Position numbers and translations under genes: made by a program
The notes under the pieces: model-generated
What the model saw: only the letters and a program-made list of their open reading frames with translations
Databases searched by the model: none
What the model was told of the DNA's origin: nothing
Part shown: positions 1-8,702 of the stretch, piece after piece
Layout of the letters: every line of letters begins with the position of its first letter
Numbering within the stretch: position 1 is the first letter of the stretch
NCBI GenBank assembly: GCA_018267915.1
Contig: JAFDXN010000054.1
Coordinates: forward strand, 62,001-126,000
Direction of reading: 5' to 3'
Length of the DNA: 64,000 nucleotides
Source: Bacteroidota bacterium
GTDB lineage: Bacteria; Bacteroidota; Bacteroidia; Chitinophagales; Chitinophagaceae

Positions 1-1752
1 GGACACCGGTGCGTGGGGTTTGGGCCGCAGGCTATAAGCGCAGGAGAGGGTTTGGCCCGGGCGGTTCTGGAGGTAGTCGATATAGATCTTGTCTTTGCCC
101 CGTTTACTCAGCGAACGCTCAAGACTGGTAAAGTCTGCCAGTTGCTCCTGTGCTACCATAGCTATCGTGTTGGCAAAATCACGTGCCTGCTCATAGCTAT
201 ATTTGGCACCCAGCGGCACATACACATGTAGGCCGGTTGCCCCCGATGTTTTGCAAAATGCCGGGCATCCGCATTTGTCAAATATTTCTTTGACCATCAG
301 CGCCGTGTCAACCACCTGGTCAAAAGTATTTTTTTCAGAAGGATCGATATCTATCACCAGGTAGTCCGGATTGTCTACGGACTCGACCCGTGAGTTCCAT
401 GGGTTCAATTCAATGCAGCCCAGGTTGGCCATGTATAGTAGCGTAGCCTTATTATTGCAAACGATGTAGTTGATCTCTTTATTCGCACTCTCCGACCACA
501 TCTTATAGGTATCAACCCAATCCGGCGCCGCATCGCCGGCATCTTTATGAAAGAAGCCCTCGTCCGTGATACCATTGGGTGTCCGTCGTAACGATTCGGG
601 CCTATCTTTCAGGTATTTACCGATATACTTATAAACCTTGTTATAGTATTCTATCATATCGCCTTTGGTATAGCCTTCTTCCGGCCAGTATACCTTGTCT
701 ATATGAGTTAAAGCAACTTTGTTGCCATTTACAGTTTTGGTTTTATCCATGTCGCTGTTTTCAGTGTGAACGTCTTTTTTTGACTCGATGTTCTGCTTCT
801 CGCGGCTTATTTCTGTAGCTTCCTTGTCCACTCTAAGGCCCATAAATACCGGTTGCCTCAAAATACCTGCTTGCGTTTCTTCTCCATACTTTATGTTGCA
901 GACCAATTCCGGCTCCAGCCAGGTTACCTTTCCGTTCAACGGCACCTTCTCCTTAAATGGAGATTGGCTGACGACAAGCGCCTGCATCTTTTCATAAAGA
1001 TAACGCAGTGTCTTGTCATCAAATCCGGTTCCCGTGTGACCTATATAGGTGAACTTTCCTTTTTTATACATACCCAGCACCAGTGCCCCAAAATGTTTAC
1101 GTGAATTTCTTGGCTCCGTATATCCTGCAATGATAGCTTCAAGTGTTTGCACTTGCTTTACCTTAAGCCAGTCGTCACTCCTGTAGTTTTCCCTGTACAC
1201 GCTGTCTGCGCGCTTAGCGATCATCCCCTCAAGCTCCTGCTTTTTCATGAGCTTAAAGAACGCTTTGCCCTGTCCTTCGATATGATCGCAGTATTTTATG
1301 ATATTGCTTGGAGGCAGTAGTTCTCTTAATAGCTGTTTACGGGCCAGTAGGGGTTTATTTTCGACGGTTTTCCCGTTCACGTATAGAACATCGAACACAT
1401 AATATACCAGTTCCGCCTCGGGGTGGTCGCCATACTGTTGCAGCAGTTGGAAATTGGGCATGCCCTTTTCATCTAGTGCCACGATCTCTCCATCCAGCAC
1501 CACTTTCTTTTTTATCTTCTTAAGCTCGTTGAAAACATCCGGATACTTCGCTGCAAAAGAAAGTCCGTTACGTGAATACAATTTCGTGTCTTTACCCGCT
1601 ACATCAGCCACAGCCCTGTACCCATCCCATTTTATCTCGAATATCCATTTCGGGTCGTTGAAGGGCTTGTCATGCAGCTTTGCCATCATGGGCACAATAA
1701 ATTCTTTGTATTTCCTGTCAACTTCCGCGTCAGCAGGTGCCACCGACTTTAC
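1..1752 (-). CDS. ligD: LigD, ATP-dependent ligase and polymerase domains (frameshifted from its N-terminal part; 3' end beyond window)
   Basis: This open frame carries the second and third domains of a bacterial end-joining LigD. The ligase domain begins soon after 1750 with the nucleotidyl-transfer motif EIKWDGYR; the lysine codon is at 1630-1632. It continues through an OB-fold region (FTYIGHTGTGF) to a linker near 720-800. The primase-polymerase domain follows, with DYLVIDIDPSE, KTSGATGLHVYVPL and DYLQNRPGQTL, and is cut by the window edge. The frame is open upstream only to about 1839 and is one base out of register with the phosphoesterase ORF at 1749-2357. No start codon precedes the ligase domain except ATGs at 1689 and 1686. 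It is therefore either an internally started subunit, the product of slippage on the A9 run, or a broken gene. The domain order PE-Lig-Pol is usual in LigD proteins. LigD seals double-strand breaks with Ku. Confidence 0.85.
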
Positions 1753-2357
1753 TTTTTTTTTATTGCTTTTACCGGTGTCTTCCGGGTAGCATTTCTCTTC
1801 GCCGTATACTCCAGTGAGCTTTTCTTTGCGTAGTCTTCGCTATTGTAAGCGTCATCTGTTGCATATTTGTCCCGGTGTTTGATCAATAGCCAGCTTTTTT
1901 CATCCTTCTTCAGGTTTACCAGGGCGAAATCACCCTTGAGTTTTTTGCCCTTCATTCTGAATTTGATACTGCCTTTGTGCAGGTTGGCAGAGAATTCCTT
2001 CGCAGTTATTACCTCGCCATCCTCATTGATAGGTTCATAGGTTCCATGGTCCCATACGTCTACGTGTCCGGCGCCATAGTTTCCTTTCGGTATATCGCCC
2101 TCAAAGGTTGCGTAGTCTATAGGGTGATCTTCTACCATCATAGCCAGCCGCTTATCTGCCGGGTTCAATGAAGGACCCTTCGGTACCGCCCAGCTTTTTA
2201 ATGTCCCATTTAGTTCCAGCCTGAAATCGTAGTGAAGGTGAGATGCATGATGGCGTTGCACCACAAAAATGAGCTTATCTGCTTTTTTGCTTGTTTTCCC
2301 TTCCGGTTCAGGAGTTTCGTTGAACTTGCGTTTCTTCTTATACAAACTGAGGCTCAT
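1749..2357 (-). CDS. ligD: LigD N-terminal 3'-phosphoesterase domain (202 aa)
   Basis: This encodes the 3'-phosphoesterase module of LigD, which trims 3'-phosphate and ribonucleotide ends before ligation. The His/Asp/Arg signature HHASHLHYDFRLELNG lies at residues 36-51, followed by KSWAVPKGPS, MVEDHPIDYATFEG and PKGNYGAG. The C-terminus is lysine-rich and stops inside an A-rich run. The ligase domain resumes directly downstream in another frame, so this is most likely the front of a single PE-Lig-Pol gene. Its ATG overlaps the ku stop codon (TAATG), which implies translational coupling. Stand-alone phosphoesterase proteins exist in other bacteria, so a true split is possible. Confidence 0.88.
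   Translation of the reverse strand: MSLSLYKKKRKFNETPEPEGKTSKKADKLIFVVQRHHASHLHYDFRLELNGTLKSWAVPKGPSLNPADKRLAMMVEDHPIDYATFEGDIPKGNYGAGHVDVWDHGTYEPINEDGEVITAKEFSANLHKGSIKFRMKGKKLKGDFALVNLKKDEKSWLLIKHRDKYATDDAYNSEDYAKKSSLEYTAKRNATRKTPVKAIKKK
1753..1761 (-). other. A9 homopolymer at the ligD frameshift
   Basis: On the minus strand a run of nine A separates the phosphoesterase frame (which ends AAG TAA at 1754-1749) from the ligase frame (which reads GTA AAG at 1752-1747). A tenth A would fuse both into one reading frame without loss of a residue. Such runs are slip-prone for polymerase, for ribosomes and for sequencers; the sequence alone cannot tell which applies. Confidence 0.7.
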
Positions 2358-3187
2358 TACGATGCTTTTTTATGTCTGTGGGTTGTAGTTTTGGTCTTTG
2401 ATCCTTCCAGGCTTTCTTTCAGTTGCGACATCAGGTCTTTCGATTTATTGCGCACGATCTTGAATTTCGGTTGCGTGATCTTCCTACCTTTTGCCTTATC
2501 TTCTATCAGTTTCATCAGCTCTTCATCATAGGTATCTTTGTATTTGGCTATGTTAAACTTCTTAGGGGTTAACTGGTTGATGAGCGAGATAGCCATTTTC
2601 AACTCTGCAGGTTTGGGGTGCGTACTTGCCGAGGGGATATTAAGGTCCTTATATTCCCGTATTTCTTCAGGAAAGCGCAGGCGCATCAACAATAACATGT
2701 CTTCTTCTCCCTTCAGCATGCAGAAGTTTTCTTTGGTGCGCATCACATATCGGCCCAGTGCCACACGACCGGTTTCCTTTAATGCATCCCTGAGCAGGGC
2801 ATAGGCGTGCTCACCCCCTTTCGAAGGTTCCAAATAATAGGGCGTCTCATAATACATAGGATTGATCAGAGACTCATCTACGAACTCTTCGATCTCTATA
2901 AGTTTACTTTTTTCAGGACTTGCTTTTTCATAGTCGTCTTCATCCAATACAACGTATTTGTCGTTGTACAGGTAACCTTTCACGATGTCCTTCCAGGCGA
3001 CCTCTTCCCCTGTCTCTTTGTTAATTCGCGCATACCGGATATTCGCATGGTCGTGTTTGTCCAGCATATCCAGGTCAAGGCTACTTTCTTGGGTAGCGCT
3101 AAAGATCCTGATGGGAATGTTGACGAGGCCAAAACCTATTGCCCCTGACCATATCGCTCGCATACCTTTTGTTTTTTTTAAGCCCAC
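2357..3187 (-). CDS. ku: Ku homodimer, non-homologous end-joining protein
   Basis: Bacterial Ku forms a ring that loads onto double-strand break ends and recruits LigD. The 276-aa product has the family start MRAIWSGAIGFGLVNIP at residues 9-25, followed by the core beta-barrel (MYYETPYYLEP, ALGRYVMRTKENF, LRFPEEIRE) and a short basic C-terminal tail (KTKTTTHRHKKAS) that may bind DNA or LigD. The usual family start is the methionine at 3163; the upstream ATG at 3187 adds eight residues and either could be used. It sits directly upstream of ligD with overlapping stop and start codons, so the two form one operon. Confidence 0.95.
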   Translation of the reverse strand: MGLKKTKGMRAIWSGAIGFGLVNIPIRIFSATQESSLDLDMLDKHDHANIRYARINKETGEEVAWKDIVKGYLYNDKYVVLDEDDYEKASPEKSKLIEIEEFVDESLINPMYYETPYYLEPSKGGEHAYALLRDALKETGRVALGRYVMRTKENFCMLKGEEDMLLLMRLRFPEEIREYKDLNIPSASTHPKPAELKMAISLINQLTPKKFNIAKYKDTYDEELMKLIEDKAKGRKITQPKFKIVRNKSKDLMSQLKESLEGSKTKTTTHRHKKAS

Positions 3188-3298
3188 AAAAAAAACGTGC
3201 CTTCGCTCACTGTCAGCAAGAAAGGAATTGTAAAAGTAAAGTGTACGCTTAACTCGAAAAGATGATATAAGGCATTGTTTCTACGTAGCAGCGGTGTT

Positions 3299-4372
3299 TT
3301 AGGTCACCTGGTTGCGGTATAGGTAGTAGGCAAGGCTGCCAAAAATAAAGTTGGGTATCCATACTGCCAGTAAGGGATTTAAGCCCGCTTTTATCGAAAA
3401 GGTTGTAGTGAATTGCATCGACATGATATAGACCGCGCTGATCACTATGCCCAACGCCAGGTGCAGACCGCTGCCGCCTCTTATCTTTCGGCTGGCGATG
3501 CAAACGCCTATCATGCTAAGGATCAGCCCGGCAAAAGGTGCAGCTGTCCTTCGGTGCAGTTCCACGTAGTACACGTTAAGTGATTCTCTGCCCCTTAGCT
3601 TTTCGCGGGCTATCACGCGCAGCAACTCCGGCGTTGTAAGGGCATCTTTTTCTTCGTCATCCTCGTCCAGGTCTTTTGGTGTAAATGGATAGCTCTTCTT
3701 TAATTCCTTTACCGATTGCAGGCTCTCATCCACATCGTTCATAGTGCGGATGGTGACATCATGCAAAGTCCATAACTTTTTCACGCTGTCGTAGCTCGCA
3801 GTTTCAGCGCTGATCTTTTCCTTTAGTTGAGTACCTTCTATTTTTTCAGCGCTAAAGCGTGTTCCCTGGTTTAGTGTATAGTCGTAACGCTGCATGTAAA
3901 CGAAAAGGTCCTTGGTGAGTCGCAGATGCACGTTCTGGTCCGATACTATCGTAGCCGCATGTACATATTTGTCCTCGAAGGCCAGCCTTTGCTTATTGGC
4001 TTGCGGCACTACCCAATGGTTAATGAGTAAGGACAAAAGACAAAGAAAGCCTCCTCCGATAAAATATGGCCTTAAAAAGCGTTGAAACGAGGTGCCCGAG
4101 GCCAGGATGGCGATGATCTCCGATCGGTATGCCATCTTCGACGTAAAAAAGATTGTTGCGATGAATATGAACAGGGGAAAGAGCAGTGCGGTGATATGGG
4201 GTATGAAATTCTTGAAGTAGTTCAGGATAGCCAGGAAAGGCGCCTTGTGCTGTACAAAATCGTCCACTTTTTCCGAGTAGTCAATGACACAGGCAATGAT
4301 CGCCAGTATCATGATGGCAAAGAAAAATGTACCGATGAATTTTTTGACAATATACCAATCCAGCTTCTTCAT
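3299..4372 (-). CDS. LptF/LptG family lipopolysaccharide export permease
   Basis: This is a YjgP/YjgQ-type permease, the membrane half of the LptBFG transporter that extracts LPS from the inner membrane and drives it along the Lpt bridge. The 357-aa protein begins with the typical LDWYIVKKFIGTFFFA stretch. Three N-terminal membrane segments (about residues 10-32, 55-80 and 95-120) precede a periplasmic domain (about 130-260) and three C-terminal segments ending in ASRKIRGGSGLHLALG and PNFIFGSLAYYLY. It lies 52 bases downstream of tgt on the same strand. Sequence alone does not decide between LptF and LptG. The ABC subunit is not in the window. Confidence 0.88.
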   Translation of the reverse strand: MKKLDWYIVKKFIGTFFFAIMILAIIACVIDYSEKVDDFVQHKAPFLAILNYFKNFIPHITALLFPLFIFIATIFFTSKMAYRSEIIAILASGTSFQRFLRPYFIGGGFLCLLSLLINHWVVPQANKQRLAFEDKYVHAATIVSDQNVHLRLTKDLFVYMQRYDYTLNQGTRFSAEKIEGTQLKEKISAETASYDSVKKLWTLHDVTIRTMNDVDESLQSVKELKKSYPFTPKDLDEDDEEKDALTTPELLRVIAREKLRGRESLNVYYVELHRRTAAPFAGLILSMIGVCIASRKIRGGSGLHLALGIVISAVYIMSMQFTTTFSIKAGLNPLLAVWIPNFIFGSLAYYLYRNQVT

Positions 4373-4424
4373 ATATCGCGCCTAAAGATAATCCAGAAAT
4401 TATACCCCTTTAGGTTTTAGCTAT

Positions 4425-5555
4425 TTATAACCGTTGTTTCAAAATTGGTACCATCGCTTTTTTCCAAGCTATATAGTCGCCTTTCACGATATGCTCCCTT
4501 GCTTGTTTTACAAGATGCAGGTAAAAGGCGAGGTTGTGAATGCTGGCTATCTGCATGCCCAGTATCTCGCCTGCCACAAACAGGTGTCGCAGGTAAGCTT
4601 TGCTGTAGTAATTGCTTGTGTGCGATTCAAATCCTTCGTCGATGACGCTAAAGTCATTGGCCCAGCGTTTATTCTTGATATTGATAACGCCCTGGGAGGT
4701 GAAGAGCATACCGTTTCGCCCGTTGCGGGTAGGCATCACGCAGTCAAACATGTCCACGCCAAGCGCTATGTTCTCCAGTATATTCCACGGCGTCCCCACA
4801 CCCATCAGGTAGCGGGGCTTATCTGTAGGCAGGTATTGGCAGCAAAGGCCACACATTTCATACATCATTTCTTCAGGCTCGCCCACGGAAAGGCCACCTA
4901 TCGCATTACCATCACATTCCATGGCAGCCACAAACTCAGCCGATGCCTGGCGCAGGTCCTTAAAGGTGCTCCCTTGCACTATAGGGAACAGAGTTTGCTC
5001 ATGTCCATACAATGGCTCTGTTTCTGCCAGTCTTTGTGCGCAGCGCACCAGCCAGCGGTGGGTAAGCTCCATCGATTTTTGTGCATAACTATATTCCGAA
5101 GGATAGGGTGGGCATTCATCAAAGGCCATGATGATATCGGCTCCTATGCTACGCTGTATGTCCATTACACGCTCCGGTGTAAAAAGGTGCTTCGATCCAT
5201 CAATGTGCGATTGGAACATGGCACCCTCTTCATTCAGCTTCCGGTTGGCAGCAAGCGAAAACACCTGGTAGCCGCCGCTGTCCGTGAGCAGTGGTCTGTC
5301 CCAGCCGTTAAACTTATGCAGGCCACCGGCCTGCTCCAGCACTTCAGTCCCCGGGCGCAGGTACAGGTGATAGGTGTTACCAAGTATGATCTGCGCCTTT
5401 ATATCGCTTTTGAGCTGCTCCTGTGTTACTGCTTTTACGCTGCCCACGGTGCCCACCGGCATAAAGATGGGGGTTTCTATCTGGCCATGCGCGGTGGTAA
5501 TAAGCCCCGCCCGTGCCTGCGATAGTTCATCTTTTGCTAATAATTCAAAGGTCAT
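4425..5555 (-). CDS. tgt: Queuine/preQ1 tRNA-guanine transglycosylase
   Basis: Tgt swaps guanine-34 of tRNAs with GUN anticodons for a 7-deazaguanine base. The 376-aa length is typical. The first catalytic aspartate lies in LLTDSGGYQVF (Asp92), the base-recognition segment is IGGLSVGEP, and the nucleophile region is FDCVMPTRNGRNG. The C-terminal zinc site is unusual: the CxCxxC cysteines found in the E. coli and Zymomonas enzymes are absent here (the region reads ESHTSNYYSKAYLRHL), while the downstream SIHN histidine remains. A queuosine-precursor transporter lies 20 kb away at 25415, so the cell may salvage the precursor. The divergent glycosyltransferase frame overlaps the 5' end. Confidence 0.95.
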   Translation of the reverse strand: MTFELLAKDELSQARAGLITTAHGQIETPIFMPVGTVGSVKAVTQEQLKSDIKAQIILGNTYHLYLRPGTEVLEQAGGLHKFNGWDRPLLTDSGGYQVFSLAANRKLNEEGAMFQSHIDGSKHLFTPERVMDIQRSIGADIIMAFDECPPYPSEYSYAQKSMELTHRWLVRCAQRLAETEPLYGHEQTLFPIVQGSTFKDLRQASAEFVAAMECDGNAIGGLSVGEPEEMMYEMCGLCCQYLPTDKPRYLMGVGTPWNILENIALGVDMFDCVMPTRNGRNGMLFTSQGVINIKNKRWANDFSVIDEGFESHTSNYYSKAYLRHLFVAGEILGMQIASIHNLAFYLHLVKQAREHIVKGDYIAWKKAMVPILKQRL

Positions 5556-6700
5556 TGCTTTATTTTGTGCTTGTGCTGCTGTCAGTATTATTTTGTTTGT
5601 TGATTGTCTGCGTTGTCATTCAATGCTTCTATTGCCTGTTTTTCTTTAGCCGTATATTTTCGTTTCCTACTCCTTTGGCGGAGCACCAACCAGCCGATAT
5701 TCCGGTATCAGTCATTATTTGTGCTAAAAACGAAGCCCGCAATCTCGAAACAAACCTGCCTGCTATTCTGTCGCAAATATACGCGAACGAAGCAGGGAAA
5801 GCGATGTATGAAGTAATTGTTGTAAATGACGCTTCTACAGATGACACTCCAATTGTATTACAACAACTCGAACAGCAATACGACAATCTCTGGTCGGTAC
5901 ACATAAACGTCGATACTCTAAGGGACCTGAAAGGCAAAAAGTTCGCCCTCAGTAAGGGCGTAGCTCATGCTACTCACAATTGGCTCGTCTTTACCGATGC
6001 CGATTGTGCTCCTTCATCAGCCTATTGGCTGCAAAACATGCTGGCCCCAATGGGCGCAGGTAAGTCGATTGTAGCAGGCTATGGGAAATACAATAGATAT
6101 GGCAGTATCCTCAACACGTGGATCCGCTGGGAAACTGTCCATACTTTTCTCCAATACAGCAGCTTTGCCCTGGCCGGAAAGCCCTATATGGCTGTAGGCC
6201 GGAATATGGCTTATACTAAGGACCTGTTTATGAAGGCACAGTCCACACCCGTTTGGAATGCCGTTCCTTCCGGCGACGACGACCTCTTAATGAGCATCGT
6301 TGCGACTGCAGAAAATACTGCGGTTGTCTATAACAAAGAGGCCTTTACAATTTCGCCCGCCAAAAATACCTGGGCTAGTTGGTTAAGCCAAAAGCAACGC
6401 CACATGTCAACAGGCAAGTACTACAAAACGGGTATCAAACGGTTGCTCGGGGCTTATGGACTTTCTCACAGTCTGACCTGGTTATTGTTTTTAGGCTTGC
6501 TATTTACCCCTCTATGCAAGATCGTTCTCATACTGATGCTGCTACGTTCCCTGCTTTTCTGGTGTCTCCTGGCTTCCGCATCACAAAAGCTTGACGAAAA
6601 GCTTATTTTTTCTATTCCATTCTTCGATTTAGGCTGGATGCTCTATAATTTTGTGCTTTCCCCCTACATCTTATTCAAAAATAAAAACCGGTGGACATAA
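5513..6700 (+). CDS. Membrane-anchored family 2 glycosyltransferase
   Basis: This is an inverting GT-A glycosyltransferase. An N-terminal membrane segment (LYFVLVLLSVLFCLLIVCVV) is followed by a GT2 catalytic domain with VSVIICAKNEARNL, VVNDASTDDT, the metal-binding FTDADC and a QKQRHMSTG segment in the position of the QxxRW motif. Hydrophobic helices at the C-terminus probably anchor it. The ATG at 5513 would overlap the divergent tgt start by 43 bases. The next in-frame ATG lies far inside the catalytic domain, so the real start may be TTG 5555 or GTG 5567/5573. It overlaps rsmG by 10 bases. The donor and acceptor sugars cannot be read from the sequence. Confidence 0.85.
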   Translation: MPAIVHLLLIIQRSLLYFVLVLLSVLFCLLIVCVVIQCFYCLFFFSRIFSFPTPLAEHQPADIPVSVIICAKNEARNLETNLPAILSQIYANEAGKAMYEVIVVNDASTDDTPIVLQQLEQQYDNLWSVHINVDTLRDLKGKKFALSKGVAHATHNWLVFTDADCAPSSAYWLQNMLAPMGAGKSIVAGYGKYNRYGSILNTWIRWETVHTFLQYSSFALAGKPYMAVGRNMAYTKDLFMKAQSTPVWNAVPSGDDDLLMSIVATAENTAVVYNKEAFTISPAKNTWASWLSQKQRHMSTGKYYKTGIKRLLGAYGLSHSLTWLLFLGLLFTPLCKIVLILMLLRSLLFWCLLASASQKLDEKLIFSIPFFDLGWMLYNFVLSPYILFKNKNRWT

Positions 6701-7323
6701 TCCTTAAGTACTTTAGCGATTTTACGCAGCAGCAAATTGAGCAGTTCAGTCAGCTGCAGGCACTTTACGAAGATTGGAATGAAAAGATCAATGTCATTTC
6801 GCGGAAGGATATTGCTTCACTTTACGAAAAGCATGTGTTACATTCACTTGCCATCGCAGCGCTTTGCAATTTTGACGATGGTGCGCAGGTGGTAGATATT
6901 GGCACCGGGGGTGGGTTTCCCGGGATACCTCTGGCAATTTACTTCCCGGAGGTCGAGTTTCTATTATCCGATAGCATCGGGAAAAAAATAAAAGTAGTTC
7001 AGGAGGTGGCGCAGGCGATAGGTTTAAAAAATGTTACAGCTGTACACGGCAGGGTTGAAGAGATCAAGGGGCGCACCTTTGATTTTGCGGTGTCCCGCGC
7101 TGTAGCTCCCCTTGGTGAACTCTGGAAGTGGGTAAAGCCGGCGTTGGGGAAAGGACAAAAGAGCGAAGAGCTGCCAAACGGGTTGATTTGTCTTAAGGGT
7201 GGTGACCTTGATAAAGAGATCAACGACTCCGGCCTTCACGCTATCGTTCAGGCATGGAGCGTACACGATATTTTCCCCGAGCCCTTCTTCGAAGAAAAGT
7301 ATGTACTTTATGTACCCGTTTAA
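6691..7323 (+). CDS. rsmG: 16S rRNA (guanine-527-N7)-methyltransferase
   Basis: RsmG (GidB) methylates N7 of G527 in 16S rRNA. The 210-aa protein has the family N-terminus (YEDWNEKINVISRKD, LYEKHVLHSLAI), the SAM-binding loop DIGTGGGFPGIPLAI and the following LSDSIGKKIKVV and SRAVAPL segments. Its start overlaps the end of the glycosyltransferase gene by 10 bases, which suggests co-transcription. Its TAA overlaps the stop codon of the convergent RDD gene. Confidence 0.95.
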   Translation: MDIILKYFSDFTQQQIEQFSQLQALYEDWNEKINVISRKDIASLYEKHVLHSLAIAALCNFDDGAQVVDIGTGGGFPGIPLAIYFPEVEFLLSDSIGKKIKVVQEVAQAIGLKNVTAVHGRVEEIKGRTFDFAVSRAVAPLGELWKWVKPALGKGQKSEELPNGLICLKGGDLDKEINDSGLHAIVQAWSVHDIFPEPFFEEKYVLYVPV

Positions 7324-7769
7324 GATTGGTTTTTAATTACAACTGTACCTGATGCGAAGTCATGAATGGCGCGCCTTTCAGGGTTGCTATGAATGGTTAG
7401 GAACGATATCCATCCCAACATGCATTTTACGATATAGCGTAGATAAGAGCTGAACAGGTTAGGCCGTTTACCTGTTTCCATACTTCTCGTTCGCAGGCTG
7501 GTGATCCTTTGCCCGAGTGTCTTCGAAAAACTGAGCATCAATGGTTCGTAAGATGCACCGATAACAATCGCGGTAACCTTTAATGGGATATTTTCGTCGT
7601 TTATCTTGCTTGCAACTGCAACCAAAACACCAATTATTGAGAATGTCATGATACCGTCCACAAATGTTGATTGAACCCTTTTCAATAAGCTGGGATATTC
7701 TTCATTTCTGGTAGGAAAAATACTAGGCGTTTCGTTGTTGTTGCTTATGTCACTATTGGTTTCCTGCAT
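7320..7769 (-). CDS. RDD family membrane protein
   Basis: The product is a small RDD-domain membrane protein. The conserved Arg-Asp-Asp positions can be seen in LLKRVQSTFVDGI, in LGQRITSLRTRS and in RRAIHDFASGTVVI, with hydrophobic helices between them (ITFSIIGVLVAVAS-like and YEPLMLSFS segments). The methionine at 7769 (MQETNSD) is chosen because it leaves a hydrophilic N-terminus before the RDD domain. An upstream ATG at 7877 would add 36 unlikely residues and run into the yebC promoter. RDD proteins have been linked to ion or small-molecule transport, but no specific role can be assigned. It ends tail-to-tail with rsmG, the stops overlapping by two bases. Confidence 0.8.
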   Translation of the reverse strand: MQETNSDISNNNETPSIFPTRNEEYPSLLKRVQSTFVDGIMTFSIIGVLVAVASKINDENIPLKVTAIVIGASYEPLMLSFSKTLGQRITSLRTRSMETGKRPNLFSSYLRYIVKCMLGWISFLTIHSNPERRAIHDFASGTVVIKNQS

Positions 7770-7837
7770 TGATAGTAAGTTATTAAGTAGGCCATGATTT
7801 TGACTAAAATAATATTTTATTAGATTTCTAGGTTTCT

Positions 7838-7845
7838 TATTTTTG
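7838..7845 (+). promoter_or_regulatory. Candidate -7 element (TATTTTTG) for yebC
   Basis: TATTTTTG matches the Bacteroidota -7 consensus TAnnTTTG exactly and lies 38 bases before the yebC ATG. No convincing TTTG -33 box was seen at the usual distance. Confidence 0.4.
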
Positions 7846-7882
7846 CGCCCTGAAATCAATAATTGAATTAAATACATAATAA

Positions 7883-8593
7883 ATGGGTAGGATATTTGAA
7901 GTTCGTAAATCCACGATGTTTGCGCGCTATGACCGTATGGCGAAGCAATTCAGCCGTATTGGTAAGGAGATAGCTATAGCTGTTAAAAAAGGCGGTCCCG
8001 ACCCGAATACTAACCCGATGCTTCGCCGCGTAATGCAGAACGGTAAATCGGTAAATATGCCGAAAGACAGGATTGAAGCGGCGATCAAGAATGCATTAGG
8101 CAAGGATACCAGCAATTACGATGAAGTAATTTATGAAGGCTACGCGCCTCATGGCATCGCAGTATTGGTGGTTACAGCTACCGATAATACCACACGTACC
8201 GTTGCCAACGTTCGCTCACACTTCAACAAAGGTGGTGGCAGCCTGGGCAATAGCGGTTCGGTAAGCTTTCTGTTTAAACAGATGGGTGTCTTCAAACTCA
8301 AACCAGAAGGTCTGAATATGGACGATATGGAATTGGAGCTGATAGACGCCGGCCTGGAAGAGGTAGGGGAGGATAGCGATGGCAACATCATCGTTCGTTG
8401 CGGCTTCAGCGATTTCGGCAACATGCAGAAAGCTCTTGAAGAAAAGGGAATTACACCTATCTCCTCTGAAATAGAATGGCTTCCTTTAAATACGGTTGAG
8501 ATAAGTGAAGAGCAGGCTGCAGATGTTTTTAAGATGATAGCAAGAGTTGAAGAGGACGATGACGTGCAGCAGGTATTCCACAATATGGCTTAG
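7883..8593 (+). CDS. YebC/PmpR family protein (DUF28)
   Basis: The 236-aa product belongs to the YebC/PmpR family. Members act as DNA-binding regulators in some bacteria and as factors that relieve ribosome stalling in others. Visible family features are RMAKQFSRIGKEI, KGGPDPNTNPMLRRV, MPKDRIEAAIKNA, YEGYAPHGIAVLV and the glycine-rich HFNKGGGSLGNSGSVSFLF. The acidic C-terminus is usual. It has its own promoter candidate and a strong terminator at 8618-8643, so it is probably monocistronic. Confidence 0.92.
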   Translation: MGRIFEVRKSTMFARYDRMAKQFSRIGKEIAIAVKKGGPDPNTNPMLRRVMQNGKSVNMPKDRIEAAIKNALGKDTSNYDEVIYEGYAPHGIAVLVVTATDNTTRTVANVRSHFNKGGGSLGNSGSVSFLFKQMGVFKLKPEGLNMDDMELELIDAGLEEVGEDSDGNIIVRCGFSDFGNMQKALEEKGITPISSEIEWLPLNTVEISEEQAADVFKMIARVEEDDDVQQVFHNMA

Positions 8594-8617
8594 ACATCGT
8601 TGTTATAAATGGTTTAA

Positions 8618-8643
8618 ACGGCACTATTGGGTGCCGTTTTTTA
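8618..8643 (+). terminator. Intrinsic terminator after yebC
   Basis: The inverted repeat ACGGCAC/GTGCCGT (8618-8624 and 8631-8637) with a six-base loop is followed by a T-run. Confidence 0.8.
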
Positions 8644-8702
8644 TAAGAAGTATCTACGCGCCAACTTATCAACCAATCAACTTTTTAATGTAGGTTTACT
8701 AG

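Noticed and set aside
4434..5525. 363-aa plus-strand frame
   Set aside because: It is antisense to tgt, which has clear catalytic motifs; the frame has no recognisable domain.
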